A DNA stretch of 64,000 bases from Teredinibacter haidensis. GTDB taxonomy: Bacteria; Pseudomonadota; Gammaproteobacteria; Pseudomonadales; Cellvibrionaceae. The translations under genes were made by a program, and so were the position numbers. A model generated the notes under the pieces. The model searched no databases and was not told the DNA's origin. It saw nothing but the letters and a program-made list of their open reading frames with translations. The stretch spans positions 3,297,001 to 3,361,000 of the forward strand of contig NZ_CP060084.1 of assembly GCF_014211975.1 (NCBI RefSeq), written 5' to 3'. Shown piece by piece: positions 8,269-19,251 of the stretch (positions are counted from its first letter, which is position 1; every line of letters starts with the position of its first letter).

Positions 8269-11200
8269 TTATTCTGGTAACGGTGTGGGCTCAGGCGGGT
8301 CGAAATTATTATCCTTCGGCGGTGCACTAATTCCTTCGCGTACGGTATCGCGACTAATCGACTCAACCTCCCGGCCTTTTTCTGACGCAGCGGTATCGTC
8401 GAATATTTTGCGAAATTTAATTTTAGGATCACTCCAACTGCCGCGAATGGCGTAGTTAATACTGGAAACTTTATCCACCTGTTTTTCAAACATTTTACTG
8501 ATAAGATAAACACCCACGGCGGCAGGTAAACCAGCAATCAAGGCAGCCGCTACGGTTATATCTCCCGCAACCGGCAAAGTAGCAACGAGTTGCGCATCAA
8601 TTTTTTCTTCCATAAGGTCGAGCGTACCGGCAACCTGCATTTTGGAAGAAGTGGATTGAACCACCAAGGGCTGATTAATGTAAACCCAACCATTTTCAAA
8701 GTCGAACCCACCGTGTACCGAATCAAAAGCAAACCCCTCTTTCGCCAGATCGCTGAAATCTAACTTTAAGCGCCGCACAATGGTATCGAAATTGAAGAGT
8801 GCAATTAAACGTAGCAAACCGTTGTCAGCCTCGGCAGCTCCACGAATAAAGCTCCCATCGCGCAAATCAAAAATCACCTGACCACTAACCTCTTCCATAT
8901 GAATTTCGTCCGGCGCACCGGGCCAGGAGACTTCGGCACGGACAATCGTCATTTTACTATCAAGCAACTTTTCGGAGCCCCAAGCTTCCAGTAGCTCGCC
9001 TATATTGCGCCCCATCAATGTACCTTTGAAAAAACTGCTTTGCCCCTCGTCCGTTTGTCTCCAAATAAATTCTGCCGCTGGCTCCTGTTTGGCTATATGA
9101 ATAAATTCCTCGCGATCAGTTAATTTAGGTTTAACCGCTCTCGTACTTTGCTCCGTTTTTCGAGTGCGCCTTCGGCTTTTATTACCTGTTGTTTTTACCG
9201 GCTCGGCGACGGTTTCACCAATACCAATACCGCGAACGTTTGCACGAATATTGGTAAGGTGAACGCCATCGACCAGTGGATTCATATCAAAAGCCCAACG
9301 GCCAAACGGCTTACCGCTAACAATGAGTTCTTTTACAGAGAAATCAACAGGGAATGTCAGCTTGGACAATTCCATCTCAGCCATCGACCAAGCCTTGTCT
9401 TCCTCTCCCAGCTCAGAGCCATCATCGCTCCCCAAACGCAGATGATCCAGATCCAAAATCAGATTAAGCGCATCTTCACTACCGCTGACAATCACATTCC
9501 CTGAAGCGGTTTCGCTCGCCACCCGAAGATCCCAGCGCGCTTCCGTACCGAGACCATTAACATGAACGTTGTCGATAGCGGTATCACCGATGCTGGCTTT
9601 GCCAATATCCAGGTTTAAACGAATAGGTAAATCAGCCTCTGATTCCGCTTCGTTTTGGCTTTTCTTTAGCGCATCTACATAGCTGAAATACTGTTCTCTA
9701 ACCCCATCCCATACCTGTAAATCTGCGGCCTCTACGTGACCAATAACATCAAAGAAGCCTGGTTGCAGCGGCATGGGGCTCTCATTAATATATATTTGGC
9801 CACTATTTTCGATAGCGTCGCCTGTCTGCATTCGCAGGCCGATCATATTGTCATAATCGAACTGATATCGCCGAAAGCCGTCAAATAGCTTCAGGTTTAC
9901 CTCAAACGGCTTTTCCTGTTCTGCGTCTTTGAGCAAGGGCTTCGGCAATTGGAAATCGACACCTTTTAACTGTGATGAGAGGCCGACCTCAAGAACATGA
10001 TTGGCACTACCTTTGGCCGGAATCGTTACTTTTCCAGTAACCTCACTCGAGCCATGTGTAAACCCCAGCTCAGGTCGTTTTGTCCAACGGCGAACGTCTT
10101 GAATATCCACCGGCCCCTTAAAATGAATCACTGTATTGCGCCGACTATCGCCCGGCCCAAGCAGCGGGCTTTCAACGCGGGCGGCGATCGGTTTACCCCA
10201 CAGCTCTCCCTCCAAATGGGCTGCACTGAGGCCTTTATCCGACTGATAACTGAGCTTGCCCTTAACCTTATTAACCGACAGGTCGATATCACGCATATCT
10301 ACCCGAGCCCCCGAAAAATCAACATTGATATTTTGGTGGGCCCCTTTCGCTTTATCCTTTAACGGTAACTGCAATTGGATCGCAGCTGAAACCGCTCCCG
10401 AGAAATCCCAGGAATCGAAGGCAGAGCCCAATAGCTCTCTCACGGGGCTCTGCTGTAACAGCGCCATCGCCGCACCAGCATCGCTTTGCAGCTGGCCGTC
10501 GATCGCGAGCGCATGACCGTCATCCTCCGGATTACTAATAAGCGTGACGTCGGCCTGGTTAATCCGATTTCCCAGCAGGCTTGCCTGCTGGATATAAATA
10601 TCCAGAGTATCGTTGCCCAGGCTGAGGTCGCCTTCAATATTTTTCAGCGGCGGCCACTGAGGGTCGAAATCCAAATCGGCATTATGGACGTCGCCAGATA
10701 GTAATATCGAGGGTCGAACAAGTGGTTTTTTAGAAATAGAACCGTGAAAAAGAAAGGCGAGGTCACTTACCGTTCCGCGACCAATACTGCGATCCAACCA
10801 TTCCTTCAGGCTTTTCCGGACAACTTTGGGCACAAATTTTTGCTGCAGGCTAAGTGGCCCTTTTTCCAAGCCAACCGCCAGCGTCATAGTAGGCTCCCGC
10901 CCATCTCTTACTGTCGGCAACATCAGATGCAGGTATGCGTTGGCAGTTTCTTCCCCCTCAACCAGCTGAAGGCGATTGGAGTTCACATAGGCCAACTTTT
11001 CCTGGTTATCGACCAACCAACCAACCCGTCCCACAGCGGTATCGAAAAGCATAGGCTGTTCATAAACGTTGGGGAATGCAATGCTGAATCCATCCTGACT
11101 GTCGATATCCACGTAGCCATCAAAGGCGCTGGCAGAAACAAAACCATTAAGCTTTTCAATAATGGGAGAGCCGCGAAAACTCTGGACCCCCACTTCACCC

Positions 11201-12444
11201 AAGTCCGCCTTTAAGCGAAAATAACCCTCTTCGGCGGGCGCCAGCGTCACCTCTATATTATTCAGCAACCCCGTGGGAGAAAGCGTGTTCAGTATTTCGT
11301 CTGCTTGGCCCTGAATATAGCCAACTTTCTTCGCCAGATCGTGCCAGAGCTGTAAATCCAGATGATCAACGCCTATGGTAACGGGGCGATCCAGCCCACC
11401 GGAGAGCTGTACATTAAGAGGAGGGGACTGAAATTCAGGCCAGTCGACCGCCAACTGTTGCAACATCAGTCTCCACCCGTCTTTGGGGTGCCAACGACCA
11501 CTAATATCTGACGCTAGGCCCTTCGGTAAAATCACACTTTCGGGGACTTCCAGCGGTAAACCATCTGAACGCACACGGCCGCTTAGAGACATACCCTTGC
11601 GCGTCGTCCCGTTGAACCACAGCTCCAAATCAAGCCGGTGGCCCTCTCCCCACTGCTGCTGATCCATGTTTTGCCAGTGCCTATCGGCAAACGCCGCAAC
11701 GACCCTCTCCATAGGAAATTGCCTTAGAGCCAGATAGCCAACGGAATTGAAGTTTTCTGCATCCCGAGGATCACCCGTCCCCTCCATCGTTAACTGAAAA
11801 TGCTGCCTCCCCTGCCCTTCAGTATCCAGCACACCAGCGGAGGCCGTCGCACGGTGAAAATTTTTGTCGTTCTCCAGAGTAATAGTTGGAATACTCAGCA
11901 CCGAAGTATGGCCCGTACGAAACTCCAGGTTGAAATTGGCGTTTTCAAGTTCAATCCTGCGGCCGAACAGGAAAATATCGAGAGGATCATCGATAGTGAA
12001 ACTAGCGTTACCCCGGTTTGTTATAGGTAGATGTTTCACTAGCCAGGTTCCACTCTCGGCTTGAATCAAGGTGGTTTCAAGCTGGTGAAAGGAGAGGTGT
12101 CGCCACTGAAAACTGAAACTCAGCAGGGAATCGACCAGACCCAGCTCTGCAACGGCCAAGTCGATTTTAAAAATCTTTTGCTGCTCTTTACTCGTAACAA
12201 CGACATCCCGCAGTTCGATTTGGGGACGCAGGCCAGACCAATCCGCCGATAGACCGCCGACGGTAAGGTTCACTCCCAGACGCTTCCCCAGCAATTGGCT
12301 GATATCGTCGCGGTAATCATCCAGCAACGGAAAGGCTTCCCGCCCAAGCTGCACAAAGACAGCTAAAGCGATAACCAGGGTAAACAGTGCCCCCCAAAAT
12401 CGTCGGGCCAGGCGCCGTAAAGTTCGTTGGCTGAGTATTACCAC
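8269..12444 (-). CDS. yhdP: YhdP family AsmA-like protein (DUF3971)
   Basis: A 1391-residue protein with one N-terminal transmembrane segment (about residues 15-35) and a very long periplasmic beta-rich body typical of AsmA-like bridge proteins. The C-terminal region (SYAIRGSWSDPKIKF) is the usual AsmA_2 end. In E. coli, YhdP with TamB and YdbH moves phospholipid from the inner to the outer membrane. It sits directly after rng, as in pseudomonads. Slightly longer than the 1266-residue E. coli protein; residues after about 1355 form a charged proline-containing tail. Confidence 0.93.
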   Translation of the reverse strand: MVILSQRTLRRLARRFWGALFTLVIALAVFVQLGREAFPLLDDYRDDISQLLGKRLGVNLTVGGLSADWSGLRPQIELRDVVVTSKEQQKIFKIDLAVAELGLVDSLLSFSFQWRHLSFHQLETTLIQAESGTWLVKHLPITNRGNASFTIDDPLDIFLFGRRIELENANFNLEFRTGHTSVLSIPTITLENDKNFHRATASAGVLDTEGQGRQHFQLTMEGTGDPRDAENFNSVGYLALRQFPMERVVAAFADRHWQNMDQQQWGEGHRLDLELWFNGTTRKGMSLSGRVRSDGLPLEVPESVILPKGLASDISGRWHPKDGWRLMLQQLAVDWPEFQSPPLNVQLSGGLDRPVTIGVDHLDLQLWHDLAKKVGYIQGQADEILNTLSPTGLLNNIEVTLAPAEEGYFRLKADLGEVGVQSFRGSPIIEKLNGFVSASAFDGYVDIDSQDGFSIAFPNVYEQPMLFDTAVGRVGWLVDNQEKLAYVNSNRLQLVEGEETANAYLHLMLPTVRDGREPTMTLAVGLEKGPLSLQQKFVPKVVRKSLKEWLDRSIGRGTVSDLAFLFHGSISKKPLVRPSILLSGDVHNADLDFDPQWPPLKNIEGDLSLGNDTLDIYIQQASLLGNRINQADVTLISNPEDDGHALAIDGQLQSDAGAAMALLQQSPVRELLGSAFDSWDFSGAVSAAIQLQLPLKDKAKGAHQNINVDFSGARVDMRDIDLSVNKVKGKLSYQSDKGLSAAHLEGELWGKPIAARVESPLLGPGDSRRNTVIHFKGPVDIQDVRRWTKRPELGFTHGSSEVTGKVTIPAKGSANHVLEVGLSSQLKGVDFQLPKPLLKDAEQEKPFEVNLKLFDGFRRYQFDYDNMIGLRMQTGDAIENSGQIYINESPMPLQPGFFDVIGHVEAADLQVWDGVREQYFSYVDALKKSQNEAESEADLPIRLNLDIGKASIGDTAIDNVHVNGLGTEARWDLRVASETASGNVIVSGSEDALNLILDLDHLRLGSDDGSELGEEDKAWSMAEMELSKLTFPVDFSVKELIVSGKPFGRWAFDMNPLVDGVHLTNIRANVRGIGIGETVAEPVKTTGNKSRRRTRKTEQSTRAVKPKLTDREEFIHIAKQEPAAEFIWRQTDEGQSSFFKGTLMGRNIGELLEAWGSEKLLDSKMTIVRAEVSWPGAPDEIHMEEVSGQVIFDLRDGSFIRGAAEADNGLLRLIALFNFDTIVRRLKLDFSDLAKEGFAFDSVHGGFDFENGWVYINQPLVVQSTSSKMQVAGTLDLMEEKIDAQLVATLPVAGDITVAAALIAGLPAAVGVYLISKMFEKQVDKVSSINYAIRGSWSDPKIKFRKIFDDTAASEKGREVESISRDTVREGISAPPKDNNFDPPEPTPLPE

Positions 12445-12464
12445 GGTTTCATCTCTTCTGGCCT

Positions 12465-13946
<1,482 letters not shown>

Positions 13947-13957
13947 AGCTAAAAGCA

Positions 13958-14566
13958 TTATTCCTTAAGCTGCCAGATGGGCACATTGAACAGGCTCAAC
14001 AACTGACAGGTTTCAAATAGAGGCAAGCCAACAACACCCGTGTAGCTACCGGTAATCTGTTCGACAAAAACGGCACCCAAGCCCTGAATACCATAGCCAC
14101 CAGCCTTATCCCAAGGCTCACCGGTCCGCCAGTAACGCTCAGCTTCCGATTGACCAATATCGCGAAAACGAACACTTGTCGTATTAACACGGGTCTCGCT
14201 GCGCTCGGCGGTACACAGAGAAATGGCCGTCAACACCCGGTGCTCCCTGCCCGCTAAGGCCAGTAGCATCTCCACTCCCTGCTGTTGATCTTCCGGTTTT
14301 TCCAACACCTGATCACAACAAACCACAACGGTGTCGGAACCCAGCACCGGAATATGACTATCGGCCACTAAAGCCGCTCCCGCCTGAGCTTTGCTTTGCG
14401 CCAACCGGCAAACATAGTCCTGCGGTTTTTCATCGAGCTCACGTTCTTCAGGTACATCAACACTTATACACTGATATCGGACGCCGATCTGCGTTAACAG
14501 TTCACGCCTGCGGGGAGACTTGGAGGCTAGGTAGAGATTAATCGGCTCTTTGGGGGAGTCGTTCAA
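13958..14566 (-). CDS. maf: Maf/YhdE-family nucleoside triphosphate pyrophosphatase
   Basis: House-cleaning pyrophosphatase acting on non-canonical or modified nucleotides (dTTP/UTP type for the YhdE branch). LASKSPRRRELL at residues 13-24 is the family signature, and GSDTVV, KP and GAGG-like segments follow in order (GYGIQGLGAVF). The start is TTG at 14566, with AAAGGAAA upstream; no ATG fits. The rng start codon overlaps its stop or lies just after it, so translation is likely coupled. Confidence 0.93.
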   Translation of the reverse strand: MNDSPKEPINLYLASKSPRRRELLTQIGVRYQCISVDVPEERELDEKPQDYVCRLAQSKAQAGAALVADSHIPVLGSDTVVVCCDQVLEKPEDQQQGVEMLLALAGREHRVLTAISLCTAERSETRVNTTSVRFRDIGQSEAERYWRTGEPWDKAGGYGIQGLGAVFVEQITGSYTGVVGLPLFETCQLLSLFNVPIWQLKE

Positions 14567-14630
14567 AAGTGGTTTCCTTTTACTCGGCGACTTTATTTTT
14601 TTAAAACACCAAAAGAAAACAGTTTATCAC

Positions 14631-15119
14631 TCAAGCGAGACGATAGCGTACGCGAATCCGGTGAAAGATAAAAACTATCAACGGCCAGCAGAGAGCGCTC
14701 ATTATCGTTGGCAGCAACAATAGCTGGGTCGGCGAGCGGTAACCGGCAATTCCTTGCACCCAATTCACGACAACCTGATGCGTACCCACCAAAATAAATA
14801 TCCACATCGACTGGTGCCAGACTGAGTAGTTGCGAATACGCTGATAAGACATCAAGCAAATGTACGCCAGCAGCGTAAGCGCCAAAGCATGCGCCCCCCA
14901 GACGGTGGCCTCCACAATATCCTGCACCAATCCCACACTCCAGGCGAAGAACATGCCCAGATGCTGAGGAGATTGCATCACCCAGTAGGCCACCAGCATG
15001 CACACAACTTCAGGCCTTAAGTAAGCGATATCCGTCGGCAGTGGAAACACCGCGATCAATAGGCCGATCAGCAAACTGATCACCAACACCACGACCGGGT
15101 GCTTACGCTCCATAACCAC
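14631..15119 (-). CDS. mreD: Rod shape-determining protein MreD
   Basis: Inner-membrane component of the elongasome that works with MreC, RodA and PBP2. The 162-residue protein is almost wholly hydrophobic with about five membrane helices and the family segment LRPEVVCMLVAYWVM. A GTG start at 15119 shares its G with the TAG stop of mreC; an ATG two codons on (15113) is an alternative. Gene order mreB-mreC-mreD is conserved. Confidence 0.93.
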   Translation of the reverse strand: MVMERKHPVVVLVISLLIGLLIAVFPLPTDIAYLRPEVVCMLVAYWVMQSPQHLGMFFAWSVGLVQDIVEATVWGAHALALTLLAYICLMSYQRIRNYSVWHQSMWIFILVGTHQVVVNWVQGIAGYRSPTQLLLLPTIMSALCWPLIVFIFHRIRVRYRLA

Positions 15120-15958
15120 TAGTTTTCCCCCTCCGAGGGCGGCTGATCGAAGACCAGTAAAACATGACGGCTTTTGTTCATTTCCGCCATTGGCCGGGCG
15201 AGCACCTGAGCAAAGGGTTTACCCGGATTAAAATGCACATCTACAACCTCTGCAACTGGATAGCCCACGGGAAAGCGCTGCCCTAGACCGGAACTGACCA
15301 GCAGATCACCAACCTTAATGTCCACGGTATTAGAGACATGGCGAATAGCCAGCTGATATAGACTTCCTACGCCTTCAGCCACTAGGCGCACACCGTTGCG
15401 ATTGATCTGAACGGGTAATGCATGCGTTGTATCGGTAATCAACAGCACCTGACTGCTGCGCGCGCCCACTTGCACTACCTGCCCCATCAGACCGTTGGCA
15501 TCTACCATGGCCTGACCAATATAGACGCCATCATTGCTGCCTTTACTGACAATCACTTTATGGATTGTCGGATCCGGCGCGATACCGATAAGCTCTGCAA
15601 TAATCACCCGGTCTTCGAGCATATCCGCGGAATTGAGCAGCTGACGCAGGCGTACATTTTCTGCCGCCAGCGACGCCATCTGCTGCAGCTTGCGCTTATG
15701 AACAAGCAACTCGGTACGCAACGCTTCGTTTTCCTGAATCAGTCGACCGCGCGACATCAACCGATTGTCGGCCCAGTCGCTTGCGCGTGATGGCAAGTCG
15801 GAAACCCAGTAGAAAGGTGCGGAGAAATCGCTGGCCTGATCCTTAAGCGAGTCAAACCAGTCGGTATAGAGATAGGCGAAAGCGATGCCCAACGATGCGA
15901 ACGTCAGCACCGTAACACGAACAGAAAGTGAAGGACCTTGGCGAAACAGAGGTTTAAT
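15119..15958 (-). CDS. mreC: Rod shape-determining protein MreC, apparently started at an ATT codon
   Basis: Periplasmic scaffold of the elongasome: short cytoplasmic tail, one membrane helix (about 15-35), coiled coil (about 65-105), then the beta-barrel domain (GVYIGQAMVDANGLMGQV, ITDTTHALPVQI, SSGLGQRFPVGYPV). The first ordinary start codon (GTG 15910) would delete the conserved N-terminal motif. Upstream in the same frame lies IKPLFRQGPSLSVRVTVL, which matches the start of E. coli MreC (MKPIFSRGPSLQIR). No ATG, GTG or TTG exists between the upstream stop and that motif. ATT at 15958 follows GGAG by six bases. I therefore call ATT 15958 as the start (279 residues). Confidence 0.85.
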   Translation of the reverse strand: MKPLFRQGPSLSVRVTVLTFASLGIAFAYLYTDWFDSLKDQASDFSAPFYWVSDLPSRASDWADNRLMSRGRLIQENEALRTELLVHKRKLQQMASLAAENVRLRQLLNSADMLEDRVIIAELIGIAPDPTIHKVIVSKGSNDGVYIGQAMVDANGLMGQVVQVGARSSQVLLITDTTHALPVQINRNGVRLVAEGVGSLYQLAIRHVSNTVDIKVGDLLVSSGLGQRFPVGYPVAEVVDVHFNPGKPFAQVLARPMAEMNKSRHVLLVFDQPPSEGEN

Positions 15959-16169
15959 AATGAACTCCGGTTTTTATTTTAGTTACGCCGAATCGTTAAA
16001 TATGTAATCACAGCAACCCGCTTACAGACTCCGCAATAACCCCGAGCAGAGTGCATGCAGGTGTGCCGACCATTAAAGGTATAAATACGCGTTGTTACAA
16101 ACCAGCAGAATCACGCTCCGAACACCAACGGCTGAGCACACCCTGTAAGCACCCACTTTTTGATCGTGA

Positions 16170-16197
16170 CCTTAGATGCTTGCTCAAACATCTAAGG
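16170..16197. other. Hairpin between mreB and mreC
   Basis: CCTTAGATG (16170-16178) and CATCTAAGG (16189-16197) form a perfect 9-bp stem just after mreB, without a T tract. It could set mreB stability or partly attenuate read-through into mreCD. The rest of the 250-bp gap shows nothing I recognise. Confidence 0.4.
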
Positions 16198-16217
16198 GAC
16201 CTCAAACAGCGTCTAAA

Positions 16218-17249
16218 TTAGTACACGAGATCAATGGTATGCTGATCCATCAACTCCATTGCCCGACCGCCACCGCGTGCCACGCAAGTCAGCGGATCTT
16301 CCGCAACCACTACCGGCAGGCCCGTTTCTTCTGTCAGCAAGCGATCGAGATCTCGCAGTAGAGCGCCGCCGCCGGTTAAGACCAGACCACTCTCAGCGAT
16401 ATCCGAAGCCAATTCGGGCGGGGTCTGCTCAAGCGCACTTTTTACAGACTGTACAATGCCGGAAAGTGGCTCCTGCAGGGCCTCCAGCACTTCATCACTG
16501 TTCAGCGTAAAGCTCTTGGGTACGCCTTCAGCGAGGTTGCGACCGCGCACATCGATTTCCAGCACTTCGCTGCCTGCGTAGGCACAGCCGATTTCTTTCT
16601 TAATACGCTCAGCGGTAGCGTCACCAATCACGCTGCCATATTTACGACGCACGTAATTTACAATCGCCTCGTCGAAGCGATCACCACCAATGCGAACCGA
16701 ATCGGACAGCACGACACCATTCAGAGAAATAATGGCGATTTCGGTCGTGCCACCACCGATATCCACCACCATGGAACCCGTTGCCTCATCGACCCTCAGA
16801 CCCGCTCCAATGGCGGCAGCCATCGGCTCTTCGATCAAACGTACTTCGCGAGCACCCGCCCCCAAAGCGGATTCGCGGATTGCGCGCTTTTCCACTTCCG
16901 TCGATAGGCAGGGTACACAGACCAGCACACGAGGACTCGGCTGGAACCAACTGTTCTCATGCACTTTTTTGATAAAGTGCTGCAGCATCTTTTCGGTTAC
17001 CTGAAAGTCGGCGATCACACCGTCCTTCAAAGGCCGGATAGCCGTGATATTACCGGGCGTTCGACCGAGCATCCGCTTGGCGGCCATACCAACGGCTTCC
17101 ACCGACTTTTGACCGTTTTGATTTCGAATGGCAACCACGGAAGGTTCGTCTAGAACAATGCCGCGCTCGCGGACGTAGATAAGAGTATTGGCAGTACCTA
17201 AATCAATAGATAGATCGTTGGAAAAAACACCGCGTAAACGCTTGAACAT
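16218..17249 (-). CDS. mreB: Rod shape-determining actin homologue MreB
   Basis: Bacterial actin that organises lateral cell-wall synthesis. The 343-residue protein begins MFKRLRGVFSNDLSIDLGTANTL at ATG 17249; an upstream TTG-type extension to 17282 is not conserved. Nucleotide-binding signatures are present: IDLGTANT, VDIGGGTTEIA and LTGGGALL. It is divergently transcribed from gatC; the 190-bp gap must hold both promoters. Confidence 0.97.
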   Translation of the reverse strand: MFKRLRGVFSNDLSIDLGTANTLIYVRERGIVLDEPSVVAIRNQNGQKSVEAVGMAAKRMLGRTPGNITAIRPLKDGVIADFQVTEKMLQHFIKKVHENSWFQPSPRVLVCVPCLSTEVEKRAIRESALGAGAREVRLIEEPMAAAIGAGLRVDEATGSMVVDIGGGTTEIAIISLNGVVLSDSVRIGGDRFDEAIVNYVRRKYGSVIGDATAERIKKEIGCAYAGSEVLEIDVRGRNLAEGVPKSFTLNSDEVLEALQEPLSGIVQSVKSALEQTPPELASDIAESGLVLTGGGALLRDLDRLLTEETGLPVVVAEDPLTCVARGGGRAMELMDQHTIDLVY

Positions 17250-17441
17250 ATTGTTTAAAACCCTATTTTTCAGCCGGAGCACTTTTGCGCAAACTCAATT
17301 ACTGTCAAACGCCCGTCACTCCTGAATTGTGTGGCACTCTATCAACGCCGGGGATTTTGGGCAAGGCGCAAATATGGTAACGTAGCGCGTTTATTATAAA
17401 TTGCCCCAGGGCAAACCCCCCAACGCTTTCAGGAGCTCAGT

Positions 17442-17723
17442 GTGAACCCCTCGGAAATTGAAAAACTGGCCAACCTGGCCCGTCTGAAAATCAGCGAAGA
17501 AACCATTGAAGAAACCGCTAACAGTATTACCGAAGTGCTTGCGCTGGTAGACCAATTACAAGCAGTGGACACTCTGGGAGCAAGCCCCATGGCCCACCCG
17601 CTGGACGCTGTTCAACGCTTGCGCGCCGATACGGTTAGTGAACCCAACTTGCGCGAAAAGTTTCAATCCATAGCGCCGGCCACAGAAAACGGGCTCTATC
17701 TCGTACCCAAGGTTATCGAATAA
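17442..17723 (+). CDS. gatC: Asp/Glu-tRNA amidotransferase subunit C
   Basis: Small subunit of GatCAB, which converts misacylated Glu-tRNA(Gln) and/or Asp-tRNA(Asn) to Gln-tRNA(Gln)/Asn-tRNA(Asn). The 93-residue protein has the family pattern IEKLANLARLKISEE...LVDQLQAVDT. Start is GTG at 17442 preceded by AGGAG at good spacing. First gene of gatCAB. Confidence 0.95.
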   Translation: MNPSEIEKLANLARLKISEETIEETANSITEVLALVDQLQAVDTLGASPMAHPLDAVQRLRADTVSEPNLREKFQSIAPATENGLYLVPKVIE

Positions 17724-17783
17724 CCAACAACATTATCATATTTAAATAAAACAACTTTCACCCCCTTATTTCAGGACTAAGCA

Positions 17784-19238
17784 ATGCACAACCTGACCAT
17801 TGCCGACATTATTCGCAAACTAGGTGCGAAAGAATTTTCCAGCGAGGAAATTACCCGCTATCTACTCGACCGCATTAAACAGTTGGATAACACATACAAC
17901 TGTTTTATAACCGTTACCGAGGATCTGGCCATCGCACAAGCCAAGGCGGCTGACCAGCAACTTGCCAGCGGCAGCGCACCAACGCTTTGCGGCGTTCCTT
18001 TTGCGCATAAAGATATCTTCTGCACCGATGGTATTAGAACCAGTTGTGGCTCAAAAATGCTCGATAACTTCGTACCGCCCTACAACGCCACCGTTGTACA
18101 GAACTATCTGGATGCTGGCGCGGTTATGCTGGGCAAGACCAATATGGACGAGTTCGCCATGGGCTCATCCAACGAAACCAGCTACTACGGCCCGGTTAAA
18201 AATCCCTGGAACACCGATTGTGTTCCGGGAGGCTCCTCTGGAGGCTCTGCCGCTGCCGTTGCCGCACGACTGACGCCAGCAGCCACCGCTACCGACACCG
18301 GCGGTTCCATCCGCCAACCCGCTGCACTGTGTGGCATTACCGGCATTAAGCCCACCTATGGCCGCGTGTCCCGCTGGGGCATGATCGCCTTTGCCTCTAG
18401 CCTGGACCAAGGCGGCGTTATGGCCCGCAGCGCAGAAGACGCTGCACTGATGCTGAATGTTATGGCCAGCTTTGACAGCAAGGATTCCACCTGCGTCGAT
18501 GAGCCCCTCAGCGACTACACCGCCACGCTGAATGAGTCATTGGCAGGCATCACTATCGGCGTCCCAGAGGAATATTTTGGCGAAGGCTTAGATGCCGGTA
18601 CCCAGGCGGCCGTTGAGGCCGCGATTAAAGAGTACGAAAAAGCCGGGGCGACCATTAAAACAATCTCCCTACCCCATACCCATCTGGCCGTTCCCGCCTA
18701 CTACGTGATTGCTCCAGCGGAGTGTTCAGCCAACCTATCGCGCTTCGATGGCGTTCGCTATGGCTATCGCTGTGACAACCCGAAAGACCTAGAAGACCTT
18801 TACAAACGCTCTAGGGGCGAAGGTTTTGGCGACGAAGTAAAACGTCGTATCCTAGTGGGAACCTACTGCCTCTCAGCCGGTTATTACGATGCTTACTACG
18901 GTAAAGCTCAGCAAGTGCGCCGTCTGATCAAGCAGGATTTTGTCGATGCATTTAAAGACGTAGACGTCATTCTCGGGCCAACCTCCCCATCACCCGCCTT
19001 TGAATTCGGCGCAAAAAGTGACGACCCGGTCGCCATGTACCTGGAGGATATCTATACCATCGCCACCAACCTGGCCGGCTTACCCGGTATGTCGATCCCC
19101 TGTGGGCTGGTCGACAACAAACCCGTGGGTCTGCAACTAATCGGCAATTATTTTGCCGAAGGCAAGCTGCTTAACCTAGCGCATCAATTCCAGCAGGCAA
19201 CGGACTTCCACACCCTTGCCCCAGCATCCATCGCATAA
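17784..19238 (+). CDS. gatA: Asp/Glu-tRNA amidotransferase subunit A
   Basis: Glutaminase subunit of GatCAB; an amidase-signature enzyme that releases ammonia from glutamine. The Ser-cisSer-Lys triad is visible as Lys76 (FAHKDIF), Ser151 (PGGSSGGSAAAVAA) and Ser175 (TGGSIRQPA). Length of 484 is standard. It follows gatC by 60 bp and precedes gatB by 13 bp. Confidence 0.97.
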   Translation: MHNLTIADIIRKLGAKEFSSEEITRYLLDRIKQLDNTYNCFITVTEDLAIAQAKAADQQLASGSAPTLCGVPFAHKDIFCTDGIRTSCGSKMLDNFVPPYNATVVQNYLDAGAVMLGKTNMDEFAMGSSNETSYYGPVKNPWNTDCVPGGSSGGSAAAVAARLTPAATATDTGGSIRQPAALCGITGIKPTYGRVSRWGMIAFASSLDQGGVMARSAEDAALMLNVMASFDSKDSTCVDEPLSDYTATLNESLAGITIGVPEEYFGEGLDAGTQAAVEAAIKEYEKAGATIKTISLPHTHLAVPAYYVIAPAECSANLSRFDGVRYGYRCDNPKDLEDLYKRSRGEGFGDEVKRRILVGTYCLSAGYYDAYYGKAQQVRRLIKQDFVDAFKDVDVILGPTSPSPAFEFGAKSDDPVAMYLEDIYTIATNLAGLPGMSIPCGLVDNKPVGLQLIGNYFAEGKLLNLAHQFQQATDFHTLAPASIA

Positions 19239-19251
19239 GAGGAATAACATT

